Source: Singulisphaera sp. GP187
Lineage (GTDB): Bacteria > Planctomycetota > Planctomycetia > Isosphaerales > Isosphaeraceae
Direction of reading: 5' to 3'
Assembly: GCF_900129635.1 (NCBI RefSeq)
Contig: NZ_FSRB01000001.1
Span: forward strand, 5,359,501 to 5,423,500
DNA: 64,000 nt
Part shown: positions 44,139 through 52,651 of the stretch, one piece after another
Layout: each line of letters starts with the position of its first letter
Position numbering within the stretch: position 1 is the first letter of the stretch
The notes under the pieces: generated by a model
Databases searched by the model: none
What the model saw: the letters and a program-made list of their open reading frames with translations, nothing else
Told to the model about the DNA's origin: nothing
Translations under genes and position numbers: made by a program

Positions 44139-45191
44139 TCATCCCTCGATGTTGATCGGCAGGATCTTGGCCGGCGGCGATGCGCGGAGCGACACGCGTC
44201 TTCCCGCTTCCGCGCTCTCGATGGCGGCCTCGGCGATCTGGAGGGCGTAGGCGGCATCCTCGCCACTCGCCATCGGGGGCTTACCGTCTCGTCTCGATTC
44301 CAGCAGCGAGGCGATTTGGCGCCGGTAGAGGTCGTCCACGCGAGTCGCCATGGGTGCGACGGCCATCGACTCCCAGCGATGCAACGCGCCGAACCGGAAA
44401 CGCTGGATCTCGCCCGTCATGAAGTCGAAGCTCAGCGATCCACGATCGCCGTAGAGATCGAATGTACGCCGCTGGGGGTACTGCACGTAGTCCATGTGAA
44501 CCTGGACCAGGACCCCGCTGGCCATTGTGAGGATCAGCTGGATGACGTTGGGCGTTGGCCGGATGCCCATGCGACCCAGCGTCGCCTCGGCCGCCACGAC
44601 GTCCGCGACGTCGCCGAGCATCCACCGAACGAAATCAAATTCATGGGTGTAGTCGAGCAGTAAGGAATTGGGAGCCTCGTCGCGGTCGCGGCCATGCGCA
44701 TTGAGCAGCGTGACGTAGGTCCCGATCATTGCGCGTGCCGCGACGACTCGACCGATACCACCCTCGTCGATGATCTCCTTCAACTTTCTCAGGCCCGTGT
44801 CGAAGCGGAGCATGTATCCGACCTGGAGGAATCGCCCTTCGTACCTGGCGCGTTCGACCAGGTCGCGTGCCTTCGCCCAACTGTCGGCAATGGGTTTTTC
44901 GATGAACAGGTCCGCCCCGCTGGCCATCGCCCGCCCGGCCATTGGCGCATGAAGAGAGGTCGGCGTGCAGAGGAAAACCAGGTCCGGTTGTGCCTCCAGC
45001 GCCTCCGCGTAGTCGAGGAACACGCCTGCCGGCGGCCTCGGCATGAGTCCGGCCGTCTCCAGGGTCGTCTGCCTCTGAACGTCGCACAGCAGGACCTCCA
45101 CGTCCTCGCGTTCGGCGAGCAGGCGTGCGTGCCGCCGGCCGATCGATCCGAGGCCGACGACGAGGATGCGAGGGTTCGCGGGACTCTCCAT
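44139..45191 (-). CDS. Gfo/Idh/MocA-family oxidoreductase
   Basis: A 350-residue NAD(P)-dependent dehydrogenase. The Rossmann start PRILVVGLGSIGRRHARLLAE, the LVFLCTPTSLHAP segment and the conserved Glu-Lys-Pro (ADLFIEKPIADSW) define the family. The C-terminal sheet domain includes LLLDYTHEFDFVRWMLG, with a possible catalytic Asp/His. Acts on sugars, inositols or amino-sugars; substrate not determined. ATG 45191 (MESPANPRIL) is chosen over 45221 because the fold begins here. GntR-family gene 45262 lies 70 nt upstream on the same strand, so they form a likely operon. A stem (GGATGACCG/CGGTCATCC, 44121-44144) overlaps the stop. Confidence 0.9.
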   Translation of the reverse strand: MESPANPRILVVGLGSIGRRHARLLAEREDVEVLLCDVQRQTTLETAGLMPRPPAGVFLDYAEALEAQPDLVFLCTPTSLHAPMAGRAMASGADLFIEKPIADSWAKARDLVERARYEGRFLQVGYMLRFDTGLRKLKEIIDEGGIGRVVAARAMIGTYVTLLNAHGRDRDEAPNSLLLDYTHEFDFVRWMLGDVADVVAAEATLGRMGIRPTPNVIQLILTMASGVLVQVHMDYVQYPQRRTFDLYGDRGSLSFDFMTGEIQRFRFGALHRWESMAVAPMATRVDDLYRRQIASLLESRRDGKPPMASGEDAAYALQIAEAAIESAEAGRRVSLRASPPAKILPINIEG

Positions 45192-45261
45192 GGATCGATC
45201 ACCTTGGTCATGAGTGCGCACGGAATCCCCCGTCAGGCATCAACCCGGGTCTCCCAACCGA

Positions 45262-45873
45262 TCACGGCAGCCCGTCAAACAGATCGGAATTGCAGCGGAT
45301 GTGCAGGCGGATCCGATCTTCGGCATCACGCGGCCCCATCTTGCTCAGGTCATTGATCAACCGCAGATGGCTGTCGGGGTTCGGTTGCATGATGAGAGCC
45401 ACCCGGTGGAAGATGGTCCGTAACTTCACGGCACGCACCGCCTCTACCATCGCCCGGAAGCCGGTCAACTCGACGAGCGCGATGTGCAGCGCGGCGTCCG
45501 CGGCCCAGCAAGCTTCGGGCACGGTCCGGTCGTCCGCGGCGGCGGCCATCTCCTTGAGACGCTTCATATGAGGTTGCATGGGGGCACCACAGTAAATTCG
45601 AACCGCCTGGCACTCCAGCGCCTCGCGGACCAGCAACAACTCGAGCACCTCGCGCCGGCTGGGCAGCCTGACCTGAGTCCCCTTCCTCGAAACGGCATCC
45701 AGGTATCCTTCATTGCTCAGTTGCTGAACCGCCTCGGCCACGGGGATGAGACTGCACTTGATCTCGGCCGCAATCTTGCGCCGGTCGAGCCAGTCGCCGG
45801 GACGAAGCTCCTGCTGGATCAGCTTGGTCAGGATGGACTGGTAGACCCTCTCCCTCGCGGTCATTTGCGGCAT
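45262..45873 (-). CDS. GntR-family transcriptional regulator (FCD type)
   Basis: A 203-residue regulator. The N-terminal winged HTH reads RVYQSILTKLIQQELRPGDWLDRRKIAAEIKCSLIPVAEAVQQLSNEGYLDAVSRKGTQV. The FCD ligand domain has LVREALECQAVRIY and helical parts with probable metal-ligand histidines (ADAALHIALVELTG). FCD regulators respond to organic acids or sugars. It is followed by the Gfo/Idh/MocA oxidoreductase on the same strand and is divergent to a propeller hydrolase-like gene; candidate operators lie between (45969-46015). Ligand unknown, probably a sugar acid handled by these neighbours (inference). Confidence 0.88.
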   Translation of the reverse strand: MPQMTARERVYQSILTKLIQQELRPGDWLDRRKIAAEIKCSLIPVAEAVQQLSNEGYLDAVSRKGTQVRLPSRREVLELLLVREALECQAVRIYCGAPMQPHMKRLKEMAAAADDRTVPEACWAADAALHIALVELTGFRAMVEAVRAVKLRTIFHRVALIMQPNPDSHLRLINDLSKMGPRDAEDRIRLHIRCNSDLFDGLP

Positions 45874-45968
45874 GTCGATACCACCTTTACCTCTTTCGCT
45901 CGCTCGCAGCCCAAGGTCAGGGCCGATGCCGAAGCCGCGCGGCCCGTGGGGATTGACCCCGGATTGAC

Positions 45969-46015
45969 TGACATGTTACAAGCCATGTCAGTGTCGGTCA
46001 ACAGGTTTGTGACCG
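45969..46015. promoter_or_regulatory. Candidate GntR operators in divergent promoter
   Basis: Two perfect inverted repeats: TGACATG-N8-CATGTCA (45969-45990) and CGGTCA-N9-TGACCG (45995-46015), between the GntR gene and the propeller hydrolase-like gene, ending 52 nt before the latter's start. The spacing between the two centres is 25-26 nt. Confidence 0.5.
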
Positions 46016-46067
46016 AAATATTTTGAGATCTCCCGGGTCCTGAAATCTGTCGAATCGAGGTATGCAA

Positions 46068-47624
46068 ATGAAAAGAAACGTAATTGTTATCGGGCATCTC
46101 CGATCGTGGTGCGCCCTGTGCCTGCTCTCGGCCCCGTGGCTGGTGCCACTTGTGCCGGCGGCGAGCGTGTTCGCGGAGGAGCCGCACGGCGTCCGCGAAG
46201 CCGGCCCGGCGCCGGACCACACCCGACTTGCCGCCTCCGCTCCGTCCCAGGATCGCACCGAGGGATCATCCAAGCAGTCGGCTCCCCTGGAGATCGGCTC
46301 GCGGCGCGAGCTGTTCGTGGACGCTTACTTGATCGACGAGCTCAACGGCGTGAGTCAGAGACTGCACAGCCCGCAGCTCGCCCCTCCGGTGGACCCCGAG
46401 CGGCCGAACGGCGCCTACGCGACCGTCTTGCGGGACGGGGAGACCTTCCGGTTCTACTACCGGGGCGACAAGGATCCGAAGGTGACCTGGAAAACCCACG
46501 GAATCAAGGCTGCCCACGACGGCGAGGTGACCCTCTACGCCGAGAGCCGCGACGCGATTCACTGGACCTTGCCCGACCTCGGCCTGTACGAACCCCCGAG
46601 CTTTCCCGCGGGCAATGTCGTCCTCATGAACGAATTCCTGGTGAATCACAACTTCACCCCATTCATTGATGCGAAGCCCGGGGTTCCTGAACGCGAGAAG
46701 TACAAGGCCCTGGGCGGGCTCGCCTACCAGGCGCACCAGAAGGAAGTGCGAGACGAGCGAGGGCCCGGCGGGCTCAAGGCGTTCGTGTCGGCGGACGGGA
46801 TCCACTGGACGAAGCTGCGCGAGCAGGCGGTGATCCCCGAGGAGTGGGGGAAGTACTTCGATTCGCAGAATTACGCGTTCTGGTCGGAATCAGAACAACT
46901 CTACATTTGCTATTTTCGGCGGTTCATCAAGGGTTTGCGGGGAATCGCCCGCACGACCTCGGAGGACTTCATCCACTGGACCGAGCCGATCGAGATGAGC
47001 GCCAACCTGCCGGGAGAGCATCTCTACACCAGCGGCACGCAGCCCTACTTCCGGGCGCCCCAGATCTACGTGGCCACGCCGACGCGCTTCATGGAGAAGC
47101 GGGGCGCGGCCACCGACATCCTCTTCATGAGCACCCGGGGCGGCGGCCGCTATGACCGGACCTTCCAGGAAGCCTTGATCCGTCCCGGCCTGAGCCAGGA
47201 CCACTGGGCGAACCGCGCGAACTACGCCGCGATCGGGATCCACCAGACGGGGCCGCTCGAGATGTCGCTCTTCGTGAGCGGCGGGCGTCGCTACACTCTC
47301 CGTCTGGACGGGTTCGCGTCGGTCAATGCGCCGTTGAGCGGTGGTGAGTTGATCACGAAGCCGCTGACGTTCGCCGGCAAGGAGCTGGAGCTCAACGTCG
47401 CGACGAGTGCCGCGGGAATGGTTCGCGTCGAGATCCGGGATGCCGGCGGCCGACCGATCCCGGGATTCACCCTCGAGGACTGCGCACCGATCTGGGGTGA
47501 CGCGATTTCCCGCGTCGTGAGCTGGAAGCCCGGCGGCACCGACGTGAGCAGCCTGGCGGGAAAGGTCGTTCGTCTGCGGTTTGTGATTGAGGACGCGGAT
47601 CTGTTCGCGATCCGGTTCCGTTGA
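46068..47624 (+). CDS. Secreted five-bladed-propeller glycosidase-like protein
   Basis: A 518-residue exported protein. A signal peptide (NVIVIGHLRSWCALCLLSAPWLVPLVPAASVFA) leads to a GH32/GH43/GH130-like propeller. Repeats carry ESRDAIHWTLPDLGLYE, SADGIHWTKLREQAV and TSEDFIHWTEP, typical 'S-x-D-x-x-x-W' blade turns. The last 100 residues (LSGGELITKPLTFAGKELELNVATSAAGMVRVEI) form a beta-sandwich as in GH32-type C-terminal domains. Catalytic acids cannot be assigned. GAGG stands 7 nt before ATG 46068 (another ATG at 46062 is too close). Divergent from the GntR and Gfo/Idh/MocA genes; plausibly supplies sugar to the same pathway. Confidence 0.75.
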   Translation: MKRNVIVIGHLRSWCALCLLSAPWLVPLVPAASVFAEEPHGVREAGPAPDHTRLAASAPSQDRTEGSSKQSAPLEIGSRRELFVDAYLIDELNGVSQRLHSPQLAPPVDPERPNGAYATVLRDGETFRFYYRGDKDPKVTWKTHGIKAAHDGEVTLYAESRDAIHWTLPDLGLYEPPSFPAGNVVLMNEFLVNHNFTPFIDAKPGVPEREKYKALGGLAYQAHQKEVRDERGPGGLKAFVSADGIHWTKLREQAVIPEEWGKYFDSQNYAFWSESEQLYICYFRRFIKGLRGIARTTSEDFIHWTEPIEMSANLPGEHLYTSGTQPYFRAPQIYVATPTRFMEKRGAATDILFMSTRGGGRYDRTFQEALIRPGLSQDHWANRANYAAIGIHQTGPLEMSLFVSGGRRYTLRLDGFASVNAPLSGGELITKPLTFAGKELELNVATSAAGMVRVEIRDAGGRPIPGFTLEDCAPIWGDAISRVVSWKPGGTDVSSLAGKVVRLRFVIEDADLFAIRFR

Positions 47625-47740
47625 TCGCGGAACCCCCTCGACTTGGGTTCTCCACGCGATTGTATCGGAGCCTCGCCGCACGCCGGTGGAACGCACGGGG
47701 AGGTCCTGGAAACCGATGAGCCGAGGTGCGCGTTCACGCC

Positions 47741-47815
47741 CCGGGTTGTATTTAGCCCGTGAGCCAAAAACCCAGGCGATCGTTCACGGGTTGAGTACAA
47801 CCCGTGGCACCCAAT
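47741..47815. repeat. Dispersed inverted repeat family E, copy 1
   Basis: GGGTTGTATTTAGCCCGTGA and, inverted, CACGGGTTGAGTACAACCCGTGGC. A related copy (CCACGGGTTGAGTTGGCCCGTGGC) lies at 57181-57226. Confidence 0.6.
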
Positions 47816-47824
47816 GGTGATTGC

Positions 47825-47873
47825 ATCACCACGGTCGCCCATCAGAAAATCAAAGAAAACCGAGACCAACGGC
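47825..47873 (-). repeat. Dispersed repeat family F, copy 2
   Basis: Reverse complement of the repeat at 20961-21009 (about 46 of 49 positions). It lies 25 nt 3' of the pnkp stop codon, in the same relation to the gene as copy 1 to carB. Confidence 0.8.
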
Positions 47874-47898
47874 TTGGCGGAGCCGGCCCGTCGTTCGC

Positions 47899-50511
47899 TC
47901 ACAACCTTGGGTCGACGGGCTCGCTCTCCAGGGCGAGGACGCCGAAGACGCATTCGTGGACCCGGCGAAGTGGCTCTTTGCGGACGAACCGTTCCAACGC
48001 TTCGACGCCGAGGGCGAACTCGCCCAGGGCCAACGACCGCTTCCTGCCCAGGCCGCGCGAGCGGAGCCGCACCAGGTTTTCCTCGGTCGTGTAGTCGGGA
48101 CCATAGATAATCCGCAGGTATTCACGGCCTCGGCACTTCACGGCGGGCTGGGAGAGGCCACGAGGACCGCGGTGGATGAAGTTCAAGGGCTTGACGACCA
48201 TCCCTTCGCCTCCCCGGCTCGTGAGTTCTTCCCACCAGGCGATTCCTTCCGCCTGACTCGCCGGGTCGGTCACGTCCACGACCCGAGACGGGGTCGCTCG
48301 GAGCAGCTCGGGGTCGGCCCGGCAGAGATCCGCCATGGTTTTCATGTGCCAGGGATGATCCTTGTCCGTATGGACGTGTCCCTCGGTGGCGAGCAGGTGG
48401 AACGGGGCGAGCTTCAAGTCGGTCAGGGAATTCACCGTCCAGCAATACTGCCGATAGGCGGCGACGAACCGGCCGATGTCCGCGCCGCGGAGGCGATAGG
48501 AGCCTTCGATCGCCGCGCCCTTTTCGCGTTCCGCACCGTTCAGCCGGCTGGCCGCCCGCTCCAGGGCGGCGATCGCGGGTGGAAGCGAGGCTGAACCCGC
48601 CGCGCCGACTGCCGCGTACTGGGTGCGCAAGAGCTCCTGGGCCTTGGCCGACCAGGGCATCAACTCGCAGTCGAGACAGGCCCAGGTCGTCTTGAGCTGG
48701 TCCCAGAGGTCGGTTGCGTCGAAGGCCGAGCGGACCCGGTCGAGGAACCGCCGCTCCAGATCGAGGTCGTTGAAGAACCGCCGACCGGTGCGGGTGGTGA
48801 CGATTCCGAGCTCGCCCGTGGTGACGCCGAACCGTTCCCGCGCGCCTGCCTCGTCGCGGCAGAGGACGACCACGGCTCGTGAACCCATGTGCTTTTCTTC
48901 GCAGACCACCTGCGGAGCCCCCTGGCTCCGGTAGTAGGCGAACGCTTCGGCAGGGTGCTCGAGCAGGCCGGCCTCGCGACTGGTTTCGCAGGGCGACATG
49001 GTCGGGGGCAGATAGATCAACCACCTGGGGTCGACGGCGAACCGGCTCATCACCTCCAGCGCCGCGACGGCGTTCGCTTCGCGGATCGTGACATTGCCCC
49101 TGAGCCGGGTCGGGATGATCCGCTTGCCAAGCACGTCCTCGGCGTCGAGCACCTGGTCCTGCGACTGCTGCGCCGAGAGGGCTGAGGCGGGGGCCTGAGA
49201 CTCCGCGGGCAGGAAGGGACGCGTGGGTTCGCAATACGTCCTTGCGGCCGGGACCGCGACGAATTCGCCCTCCGGATAGCGCAAGGCGGTCAACTTGCCG
49301 CCGAAGACGCAGCCGGTATCGATATTCACCGTTCGATTGAGCCACTCGGGGGCGGGGATCGGCGTATGGCCATAGACGACCTGGGCCGAGCCTCGATATT
49401 CCTTGGCCCAGTCGTAGCGGATCGAGAGGCCGAACTCGTCGGTCTCGCCGGTCGTTTCGCCGTAGAGAGCGAAGTCACGCACCTTGCCCGACCCGCGCCC
49501 CTGCAACTCCTCGCGCATCCCGGCGTGGGCGACGACGAGCCGGCCGCCGTCGAGGACGTAGTGACTCACCAGGCTGTCGAGGAACGCGGCGACTTCCTTG
49601 GAAAACTCCGCGCGCAGCTCATCGGGGAGCGCCTCGATCTCGGCCAGAGTCTCGGCCAACCCATGGGTGATCTGGACATTCTTGCCCAAGAGCTTTTTGA
49701 CGAGCTTGACGTCATGGTTGCCGGGGACGCAGTGCGCGGAGCCGTGGAGCACCATGTTCCGCACCAGCCGGATGACGTCGAGCACGCGCGGGCCGCGATC
49801 GACGAGGTCGCCGAGGAAGATCGCCTTCCGGCCCTCAGGGTGGGCATAAACGGGGCCGCTCGCGAGTGAAGGGCCGCCGGGGGCCTCGGCCGTGACGGCA
49901 TAGCCCAGTCGCTCAAGGATCAATTCAAGCTCATCGCAACACCCGTGGACGTCGCCGATGATGTCGAACGGGCCCGGCTCGTCGCGTCTGTCGTTCCAGA
50001 GCGGGATCCGTTCGACGCTCGCCGCGTCGACCATGGCCGGGGTCTCCATGACGAAGACGTAGCGGAACCCCTCCTTACGAAGGCCGCGGAGCGAGCGCCT
50101 GAGCTGGTTCGTCTGGTTGCGGACGACGTGGGGGCCGAAGTCCCGATCCGGCCGCGCCTGGTTCCGCTCGTGGCAGACCTTTTCCGGGAGGTCGAGCACG
50201 AGCGCCACGGGGAGGCAGTGATGCTGCCTCGCCAGCGCCACGAGCGGCTTGCGGGCCTCGGCCTGGACATTGGTGGCGTCGATGACCGTCATTTTCCCGC
50301 GAGCCAGCCGCTTGCCGGCGATGAACTGGAGCACCTCGAAGGCCTCCTTGCTGGCGGCCTGGTCGTTCTCATCGTCGCTGACCATCCCTCGGCAGGCGTC
50401 GGATGAGAGAACCTCGGTCGGCAAGAAATGCTTCCGCGCAAATGTGCTCTTTCCCGAACCACTGGGGCCGATGAGGAGGACGAGACTGAGGTTGGGGATC
50501 TTGAAAGTCAT
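47899..50511 (-). CDS. pnkp: Polynucleotide kinase-phosphatase-ligase (Pnkp, RNA repair)
   Basis: An 870-residue RNA end-healing and sealing enzyme. The 5' kinase has a P-loop IGPSGSGKST with Lys21-Ser22 and Asp38 in LSSDACRG, the same positions as described for Clostridium thermocellum Pnkp. The metallo-phosphatase (about 180-480) shows FDIIGDVHGCCDELE, FLGDLVDRGPR, CVPGNHDVKL and YGHTP. The C-terminal ligase/adenylyltransferase has the nucleotidyl Lys in VVCEEKHMGSRAVV, GEGMVVKPL as motif IV/V. It heals 2',3'-cyclic phosphate and 5'-OH ends of broken RNA, working with the Hen1 gene upstream. ATG 50511 is chosen; TTG 50532 is an alternative. Full family length. Confidence 0.95.
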   Translation of the reverse strand: MTFKIPNLSLVLLIGPSGSGKSTFARKHFLPTEVLSSDACRGMVSDDENDQAASKEAFEVLQFIAGKRLARGKMTVIDATNVQAEARKPLVALARQHHCLPVALVLDLPEKVCHERNQARPDRDFGPHVVRNQTNQLRRSLRGLRKEGFRYVFVMETPAMVDAASVERIPLWNDRRDEPGPFDIIGDVHGCCDELELILERLGYAVTAEAPGGPSLASGPVYAHPEGRKAIFLGDLVDRGPRVLDVIRLVRNMVLHGSAHCVPGNHDVKLVKKLLGKNVQITHGLAETLAEIEALPDELRAEFSKEVAAFLDSLVSHYVLDGGRLVVAHAGMREELQGRGSGKVRDFALYGETTGETDEFGLSIRYDWAKEYRGSAQVVYGHTPIPAPEWLNRTVNIDTGCVFGGKLTALRYPEGEFVAVPAARTYCEPTRPFLPAESQAPASALSAQQSQDQVLDAEDVLGKRIIPTRLRGNVTIREANAVAALEVMSRFAVDPRWLIYLPPTMSPCETSREAGLLEHPAEAFAYYRSQGAPQVVCEEKHMGSRAVVVLCRDEAGARERFGVTTGELGIVTTRTGRRFFNDLDLERRFLDRVRSAFDATDLWDQLKTTWACLDCELMPWSAKAQELLRTQYAAVGAAGSASLPPAIAALERAASRLNGAEREKGAAIEGSYRLRGADIGRFVAAYRQYCWTVNSLTDLKLAPFHLLATEGHVHTDKDHPWHMKTMADLCRADPELLRATPSRVVDVTDPASQAEGIAWWEELTSRGGEGMVVKPLNFIHRGPRGLSQPAVKCRGREYLRIIYGPDYTTEENLVRLRSRGLGRKRSLALGEFALGVEALERFVRKEPLRRVHECVFGVLALESEPVDPRL

Positions 50512-50591
50512 GGGTCTCTGCTCGTAAGTCAATAAATTTTAATAGGAAAAATGTTATTAATTAAATTGTGTTGCTGCGTCGTGCCGGGGGC

Positions 50592-51995
50592 TCAGTCACG
50601 ATTGAACACCCCCATCTGCGTCGGTGGGCCGAGCTCGCCGTCTTCGGGCCCGACGGGGAGGAACTTGACCGAGTAGCCGAACCTCGTGGCGATGCTGCGA
50701 GCCCAGGCTTGGAATTCGGCGCGGGTCCACTCGAAGCGGTGGTCCGGGTGCCTGAGACGTTCGGTGCCGACGTTTTCCCAGGTCACGTTGTATTCCCGGT
50801 TCGGCGTGGTGAGCACGACCGTCCGGGGCCTGGCGAACTCGAACACGACACGTTCGAAGGCGAGGAGCCGGGGCGGGTCGAGGTGCTCGACAACCTCGAC
50901 CACGGCGGCGGCGTCGAAGCCCTCGAGCCGGCGATCGCGGTACATCAGCGAGCCCTGAATCAGCTTGATCCGCCCTTCCTGGTGGGTGGGGAGGCGGTCG
51001 AGCTTCAACCGGTCCTGCGCGATTTCGAGCGCGCGAATCGAGACGTCCATGCCGACGATTTCCGCGAACTGCCTGTCCTTGAGCAGGTCACGGAGCAACT
51101 TCCCTTCGCCGCAGCCCAGGTCGAGCACCTTCTGGGCACCGCTGGCCCGCAGCGCCGCCAGGACCGAGCCCAGCCGCTCCTCGTTCAGGCTGAGGGGCCG
51201 CTCCAGAGCCACTTCGGCCTTCTCGGTTGGAGGCTCGTCTCCCGCTTCTTCCGCCTCGAGCGGCTGCTCCTCAACGACGAGGCGGGCCAAGGCTTCGCGG
51301 AAGAGGCTCGAGCGGAACTTCAGGTAGCGCTTGGCGATCTCCTCACGCTCCGGGTGCGCGTTCAGCCACCCCTTGCCCTTTGCGAGCAGCTTTTCCAACT
51401 CGTCGTCGCCGACGAAGTAATGCTTCTGATTGTCGAAGACGGGAACCAGAACATACAAGTGTGTCAACAAGTCAGAGAGCGTGCTCGTCTTCGACACTGT
51501 CACCGAGTAATACGGGCTCTCGCCCCACTCGGGAAACCGGTCGTCGAGCGGGTGGCGCTCGGCCACGACGACGTAGCCCAGCGGCTCGAAAACAGCCCTC
51601 AAAAAGGTCTCGCCACCACGCACGGCGAGAATGTCGAGCCGGGCCGAAAGCGGGATCGGAGTTGTCGCTAGCTCGGGCCGATCGTCACACCGCCCCTGGA
51701 GCGCCGAGCGGTAGACCTGGGAAATGGCGACGCTCAGAAACGATGAGGCGGCGTAGGGCCGGTCATTGACGTACTGAGAGAGCAGGCCCTCCCCTGCCCC
51801 TTTGCCGCGGACGACGCCCACCGTGTCCACATCCAGCAGCAGGCAGGCCGAGCAACACGCGTCGTTGGCCGCCTTGTAGAAGACGTGCGCCCGGCCGAAG
51901 CTGAGGTCGTAACTCTGGAACCGGTCAGGGTGTTTGTGGAGCAGATAGCCGAGGTCGGTGGCGGGCGATTGCGTCGTCGTGATCGTCAACAGCAT
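50592..51995 (-). CDS. hen1: Hen1 3'-terminal RNA ribose 2'-O-methyltransferase
   Basis: A 467-residue enzyme that methylates the 3'-end ribose of RNA during repair, protecting it from repeated cleavage. The N-terminal half (about 1-230) is the Hen1 N-domain (LLTITTTQSPATDLGYLLHKHPDRFQSYDLSFGRAHVFYK), which stimulates Pnkp ligase. The C-terminal methyltransferase has SAM-binding VLDLGCGEGKLLRDLL and the Mn2+ site EVVEHLDPPRL, plus a downstream His in NVGTERLRHPDHRFEW. AAGGA lies 8 nt before ATG 51995. pnkp follows after an 80-nt AT-rich gap. A nested palindrome at 52031-52077 stands just upstream. Confidence 0.95.
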   Translation of the reverse strand: MLLTITTTQSPATDLGYLLHKHPDRFQSYDLSFGRAHVFYKAANDACCSACLLLDVDTVGVVRGKGAGEGLLSQYVNDRPYAASSFLSVAISQVYRSALQGRCDDRPELATTPIPLSARLDILAVRGGETFLRAVFEPLGYVVVAERHPLDDRFPEWGESPYYSVTVSKTSTLSDLLTHLYVLVPVFDNQKHYFVGDDELEKLLAKGKGWLNAHPEREEIAKRYLKFRSSLFREALARLVVEEQPLEAEEAGDEPPTEKAEVALERPLSLNEERLGSVLAALRASGAQKVLDLGCGEGKLLRDLLKDRQFAEIVGMDVSIRALEIAQDRLKLDRLPTHQEGRIKLIQGSLMYRDRRLEGFDAAAVVEVVEHLDPPRLLAFERVVFEFARPRTVVLTTPNREYNVTWENVGTERLRHPDHRFEWTRAEFQAWARSIATRFGYSVKFLPVGPEDGELGPPTQMGVFNRD

Positions 51996-52030
51996 GCGAC
52001 GTCCTTGCTCGACCGAGCCGGGTCAATGGT

Positions 52031-52077
52031 GTCGACCTGCGCTGGTCTCGGAGGAACTTTCCTCCGGGCAGGTCGAC
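52031..52077. promoter_or_regulatory. Nested palindrome upstream of the RNA-repair operon
   Basis: Outer arms GTCGACCTG (52031-52039) and CAGGTCGAC (52069-52077) enclose an inner hairpin GGAGGAA-CT-TTCCTCC (52050-52065). It lies 36-82 nt before the hen1 ATG. It could be an operator, a 5' UTR structure or the terminator of the upstream cupin gene, although there is no T run. Confidence 0.55.
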
Positions 52078-52207
52078 ATCGTTCCCGAGTATCCCCGTTC
52101 GGAGGACCCGTGAAAATGCCCGAGCGCGGTCTCAGTTGCCGAATGACACCACGACCTGCGCCTGGGTTCACGTCGCCGTTCCTGCCCGCCCTGCCCTGGC
52201 CCCGTGG

Positions 52208-52651
52208 TCAGTCCTCCTGGGTGTGGGGTTCGGGGACGGTGAGTTCTTTTGCGTCTCGAGCGTGGAGCATCACGGCCAATACCCGGGTGCGAGTCTTGGC
52301 GTTGGGGTTCCGGGAGACCCGGTGGAGGATCCCGGTGGGTTCGTAGAACGTCTCGCCCGCCTTGAGCGTCTTCACCGACTGTTCGTCGAGCCCGAGCTCG
52401 TACTCCCCTTCCAGGACGTACCCGAAGATCGGGCCGGCATGGCGGTGGGGCAGGCTGGCTTCGCCCGGTTCATAGGCCACTTCGACTACGGTCACTCGGG
52501 CTGCTTTCCCGTCGATCGTTTCGAGCACGTCGCGCTCGGAGATCGGGGTGACCTTCCCATGGCCTGGCTCGGCGTGGTTGGCCAAAGCCAAGGAAAGGCC
52601 GCCGGCGCCGAGGGCCACGCCGAGGACGGTTGCAAGCAGGAATTTAAGCAT
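52208..52651 (-). CDS. Secreted or membrane-anchored cupin protein
   Basis: A 147-residue protein. The N-terminus MLKFLLATVLGVALGAGGLSLALANHA is a signal peptide or anchor. The cupin barrel follows: EVAYEPGEASLPHRHAGPIFGYVLEGEYELGLDEQ (metal-binding H-x-H and Glu) and GETFYEPTGILHRVSRNP (second motif His). The role of the bound metal is unknown. ATG 52651 overlaps the stop of the upstream AhpD-like gene by 8 nt, and GGGAGAAA precedes it, so translation is coupled. Possibly a redox or stress partner of that protein. Confidence 0.88.
   Translation of the reverse strand: MLKFLLATVLGVALGAGGLSLALANHAEPGHGKVTPISERDVLETIDGKAARVTVVEVAYEPGEASLPHRHAGPIFGYVLEGEYELGLDEQSVKTLKAGETFYEPTGILHRVSRNPNAKTRTRVLAVMLHARDAKELTVPEPHTQED

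Noticed and set aside
44121-44144. Stem GGATGACCG/CGGTCATCC at the end of the Gfo/Idh/MocA gene as a terminator
   Set aside because: It overlaps the stop codon and has no T run on the gene's strand, so I do not call it an intrinsic terminator.
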